Shown here piece by piece: positions 60,313 to 64,000 of a stretch of 64,000 nt of DNA. Position 1 is the first letter of the stretch; the number at the start of each line of letters is the position of its first letter. The stretch lies in the NCBI GenBank assembly GCA_956465555.1, contig OY101121.1, positions 1,016,722-1,080,721 of the forward strand, given 5' to 3'. Under the pieces are notes generated by a model. The model was not told where the DNA came from, ran no database searches, and saw nothing but the letters and a program-made list of their open reading frames with translations. The translations under genes were made by a program, and so were the position numbers. The DNA comes from Nitzschia sp. pyKryTriq1 (Eukaryota; Bacillariophyta; Bacillariophyceae; Bacillariales; Bacillariaceae).

Positions 60313-61359
60313 GGCCCGCAATGCGTTGCTCTGAATGAATAGAAGGATGGTAAAAGTGCGTGACAAGGGAACGAAGAATGCTTGTTGATTTGGCTCGAAC
60401 TTTCTGTAGAATTTGTACTGGACTCCACGTGGAGATTTCTTATGAGCCGCAAGTTCAACGTGGAACAGTCTCTTTGGATTTCGACGTACGTTGAGAGAGG
60501 AGCATTCTTTGAATTCCTTCGGATCTACCGGTACAGTATCGGCGGCCGCGCGCGCTGGCCGGGTTGGCGGTATTCATCCCTGGTTGGCGGCCTGTCCCTC
60601 GACCACACGTACGCACCCCATACATATCCAATGGATAAAATAGGCAAATCCAATCCATTGCGATAAAATTACTTAACGATTCTATGTCCTATGCGACTCT
60701 GGCACGCCAGCAACAAAATAAAACGTGATTCACAGGTAGTAGTACAATTGATTTTTTGTTTCTGTCATCAAACGTAAACTGACACAACGCTAGGTTGTGA
60801 AAGATCACGGTCGGTTGCATCGGTTGTAATACGACTTGCCATCCGAATGAAATTCCTCGTGGCGGCATGAAAAAATAATTCGGTCCCATCGATCACGTTA
60901 TCTTGGAGTTGAGACGAAGTGATCGGATCGGTCACATTTTACCGAGGAAAGGGATGACAGACGGAAAAAGGACGAAAAGGGAGGAGAAGAACAAACAGAC
61001 GCCGCAGACACGACAGACACTATCGATTGGATATATCATAAAAATTATTCGGATATGGAGAATTCTGAATGTTCGCTTATCCATTGGATATGCAAAAGAC
61101 GCGGTACGCACCGGTGCGGCGGGTACCAGTAAAAGCGGCACTTCAACTACATACATATTTTGAAACACGTAATATACTTTAGCTAGAACAGAAGAGAACT
61201 ACATATTCAAAGCCTCCCGCTTTCCGAAGCAGCAATTGGTAGAATACCACGAGCTATGTAGATACCGTAAACGACCCACGTTGGCTACCCACAGAAGCTT
61301 ATCGGGAATATTCCTTCTCCCACTTCTACTACTGTACGTGTACCGGTAGGAGCGTGGCG
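60313..61359. other. Intergenic with 16-bp inverted repeat
   Basis: About 1.05 kb without a supportable gene. A perfect 16-bp word CATATCCAATGGATAA (60623-60638) recurs inverted at 61077-61092, 438 bp apart, which might mark a small non-autonomous element; no target-site duplication was identified. Confidence 0.4.
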
Positions 61360-63207
61360 CTATGATCGTTGCTCCTCCTGCTCCGACATTTTCTCAGCAA
61401 TTTTCATTTTCTGGTAGAGCGCCGAAAGTCTTTCAATCAGTGTCTTGAATTCTTCTCGGAACCGTGCGATGTCTTCCATGTTGAAATCGAATTCGGCGCC
61501 GTCAGAGATAAGATCATGAAAGGCCCGGCTTCCTGAACCAGTCGCGACGCCACCTACTGTGTACATTCCAGCATCCCCGTAGGTGAATTCTTTCTGTCGA
61601 AGTTCATAAATTGCATAGGCATATCGACAGACAAAGACGCCACAATCCCAGGTGTTGTTCTGCAGAGGGACTGGAACAAGTATAGTTTGAGCGACAAGAC
61701 TTCCGTTGCCTGATCATTTGTGCATCATCGAACGTACCTTTAGGACAAAACATTCTAAAACTGTCACCTCTGAATGGCTCTTTGACGATGGAAGGACTAT
61801 TCTCGTCCAGATTCTCGGTACTTACTCGTTGCCATTCGCTGTTCAACCACTTCCGAACGTGGCGTGCAACGATCTTCTTATTGTGCATTCGCAGTGAGTC
61901 CATGAAAATCATACACGATAGAGGGTCGTCTTGGGTGCGGGGCCGATCGCCGCCCTCAACGAGGGCTCCAGGATTGACGATAACACAGAGAGACCAATGC
62001 ATTTGCTTGTTGATCGGAATGAAAATTAGTCGCTTCTTGAAAATATTGATCTTCTTTCTTCTTGTCCAAGACGCAACAGCCTCTGGCCCGCCCGATGACA
62101 GCGTAGTAAAGAAATGCGATGTAAACAAATGAAATTTTGAATCGAGTGTAGTAACATCACGAGAAATCCTGGAGAAAAGTTGCAACGTATGTGTTAGCCA
62201 TGATGAGAATGACCAAAGTAATAATCGTGGAGAGGACAGATGACGACGTACCATTGCATCCAAAAGTCCACCAGCGAATCATTGAGCCATTCCCCGGGAT
62301 CCAAGCGTTCGTAATCCCCTACGTTTATCGTAACGAAATGTGCTCGTTGCCGTGTCGTGGCAGTGCTCTCTTCGTCTTCATCCTTGGAATAAGGAGAGAT
62401 GTCTGGCTCGTCCCTGCTGTTTCCTAGCATGTCTACGGAACGCGATGCCTCTGTGAGTCCTTTGGCGGCATCCTCGATCTCGGTGGCGTCGCCAGCAAAG
62501 GGGTACACGAGCAAGGTACATTCGGCTTGGCGTCCATCTACAAAGCTACTTCTTTTCTTCAGCTTCCGGTTACTCCTGCGCGTCCTTCGTCTATCATTTT
62601 CGGAGCCGGCCGATGGTGGTTCCTTGCTCGTACTAGCGGTAGCCGACGATGGAGATCGCAAAGTGTCTTCTAAGGAATTCCTCGGACTGATTTTCAGCTC
62701 GGACTCTGTTGTCATAGGCGGTGGTGGCGATCGCGCGGGATCTACTGAGGAATTATCATCTTCCATCCGACTGATCTTCAACTCACGCTTTGTTGTTGTC
62801 TCGAAATGCTGTTTGATTTCCTGCTTTTGAGCAGCTGATTGTTGTTGATTACTCCTATGATGATGATTCAGAGTTACACCGGGTACAATGAGTGTCGCTG
62901 CTTTTCGTTTGACACCAAGGCTTTTCCGAGTGTCGACGATCTTGGTACCGTTGTGATAGCCGGTCCCTGGGAAACTGCTTGTTGTCCGTTGTCGTCGATT
63001 CTTTTGGGCCGCGTACGGTCGGGTGACCATATTTTGAATGTGTTCATAGGTACTGTAGCCCGCCCTAGGAGGAGTACTAGACGGTAGCATTGGTGGCGTA
63101 CCAACCTTCTTGGGATGAAGAGGACGTCGAGCATTGGCGTCTTTGACCGACGGCACCGATATACATAGTCCTTTCCGCTGTCGTGGCGTCTTGCTAGATG
63201 GTACCAT
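61360..63207 (-). CDS. Ulp1/SENP-type (C48) ubiquitin-like protease
   Basis: Exons 63207-62252, 62168-61738, 61670-61360 (introns 83 and 67 bp), 565 aa. Cysteine protease that matures and removes SUMO or a related modifier. The first 290 residues are low complexity, basic and Ser-rich (with RRRTRRSNRKLKKRSS, a likely NLS). The catalytic domain starts at RLDPGEWLNDSLVDFWMQW; the triad is His376 (NKQMHWSLCV), Asp409 (MIFMDSL) and Cys472 (NTWDCGVFVCRYAY), with the oxyanion Gln466 (VPLQNN). Exons 2/3 join so that VPLQNN is restored. The tail (about 525-565) forms a helical FNMEDIARFREEFKTLIERL. Whether SUMO, NEDD8 or another UBL is the substrate cannot be seen. Confidence 0.92.
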
Positions 63208-63972
63208 ATCTCCTTGTTTAGGACGAAATGCGGGAAAAGGAAGCAGTAGTTGTCGACGAGAACAAAGACTGATTCCGCGTTTCTATTTGCACAGTACTGG
63301 TACCGGTGTGTTCTCGTGCCCACTACGCCCTCGCTCAATTTCTCCAAACCAAAGGTCTCAAAAATGAAAATACGTTCGATCCCTGATACATGCTCGTACT
63401 GGGCTGCCAAATGAATATCTCCTAAAGGACAACAACACTATCACTGATCTTTTGACACCCAACAATTAGTCTACCAGCTACAGTGTCATACGTACCGGTA
63501 CTGTACCAGTACTTGTAGCACCAAGTGATCCCCATCTCCATCATCGTGAACGAACTCATCTCAATAACTTCGTTGCGGCGCGAAAAAAATCATCCTCAAG
63601 AGTGGAGGGGTGCACAGACAGACGCTGATGTTTCCGTCTTGCTGTCTGCCGTTTTTTGCCACTGTCGTCTGTCGTCGTCGTCGTCCCCGCCTGGTATCCC
63701 CGACCCATCAGGGGATAATTAGCCGCCCTGCCCAGGGGGGCTGCCCGACCCAGCCGATCAAATGGACAGACGAGAGACGAGCAGACCTGAGTAGCTGGCA
63801 GCCACCGACCGCGCAGCCACCAGCTTTTCGTTGCTGTCTTTTGCCGCTAGCTGTCGCCGCCGCCATTGCCACTTTTGTTCTTTGTGGGAACTAGGAGTAG
63901 GAACAACACCTCTGTCATTCAGAGAGAAGCATAATAATCATCAGTTGATCGATTCTATTCATTTACATCAAA
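63208..63972. other. Divergent intergenic region at window end
   Basis: About 765 bp between the Ulp1 start and a possible next gene; TACCGGTG/TACCGGTA words at 63301 and 63492. A (GTC)n stretch at about 63665-63685. No gene seen. Confidence 0.5.
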
Positions 63973-64000
63973 ATGGGAACGGGACCTTGCGCAAAGAAAT
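63973..64000 (+). CDS. Possible start of a further gene, cut by window edge
   Basis: ATG in an AAAATGGG context begins MGTGPCAKK and remains open for nine codons to the window end. Gly2 with a nearby Cys would suit N-myristoylation plus palmitoylation, but nine codons cannot support identification. Confidence 0.25.

Overview
ORGANISM. The window reads as nuclear DNA of a diatom (photosynthetic stramenopile). The sequence shows spliceosomal genes with short GT..AG introns (about 67-135 bp), two proteins whose N-termini look like diatom bipartite plastid presequences (signal peptide followed by Phe at +1), a protein with DUF6824-type 'GRGGxxNxHxGN' domains that are expanded in diatoms, a secreted protein with the diatom-style DSWGDGWDSA motif, two bZIP factors of a diatom-like type, and remnants of Ty3/gypsy and Ty1/copia retroelements. 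Species cannot be named from sequence alone. There is one 200-base assembly gap (7541-7740). LAYOUT. 1-1368: 3' part of a KEA/CPA2 cation/proton antiporter. 2.4-3.2 kb: plastid-type type II peroxiredoxin. 3.3-4.4 kb: HTH (psq/CENPB-like) DNA-binding protein. 4.4-7.8 kb: repeat-rich accessory stretch with an F-box-like gene broken by a 319-bp direct duplication, an Asn-rich ORF and the gap. 7.9-9.0 kb: secreted diatom protein. 10.2-11.8 kb: R2R3-MYB with Tudor-like and CxxC modules. 12.1-13.6 kb: Cys/Met-metabolism PLP enzyme. 14.3-16.0 kb: beta-trefoil (fascin-like) protein with an ISG12-like tail. 16.5-17.9 kb: exostosin-type glycosyltransferase. 19.2-23.8 kb: RAD16-like SNF2/RING ATPase with two PARP-type zinc fingers, tail to tail with a two-pore channel (23.9-26.5 kb). 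27.8-29.4 kb: NEDD8-activating enzyme UBA3. 29.9-35.1 kb: two protein-only RNase P genes (PRORP) tail to tail, one with a mitochondrial-like and one with a plastid-like presequence. 35.7-37.2 kb: 7TM receptor-like protein. 37.8-38.8 kb: retroelement debris. 39.1-39.8 kb: GNAT. 40.6-43.4 kb: divergent pair of PKR1-like V-ATPase assembly factor and GPI transamidase GPAA1. 43.7-44.8 kb: unknown nuclear protein. 45.8-48.3 kb: four-repeat DUF6824 protein, tail to tail with a PrmC/HemK methyltransferase carrying an RluA-like N-terminal half. 50.7-54.2 kb: protein of 13 tandem ubiquitin-like domains. 54.4-56.6 kb: ABCG half-transporter. 58.1-60.3 kb: two convergent bZIP genes. 61.4-63.2 kb: Ulp1/SENP protease. 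63.97 kb: possible start of a further gene. HOW THE GENES FIT. These are single-gene units, not operons. Recurrent themes are ubiquitin-like modification (UBA3, Ulp1, the 13-UBL protein, the RING ATPase, an F-box-like ORF), organelle tRNA processing (PRORP pair) and ER/secretory functions (GPAA1, PKR1-like, exostosin). Three convergent pairs have only 48-62 bp between stop codons. Non-coding intervals are marked by a strikingly recurrent TACCGGTA / GTAC-rich vocabulary and simple repeats. All splice junctions given here are inferred by reading frame and GT..AG consensus, not from transcripts.
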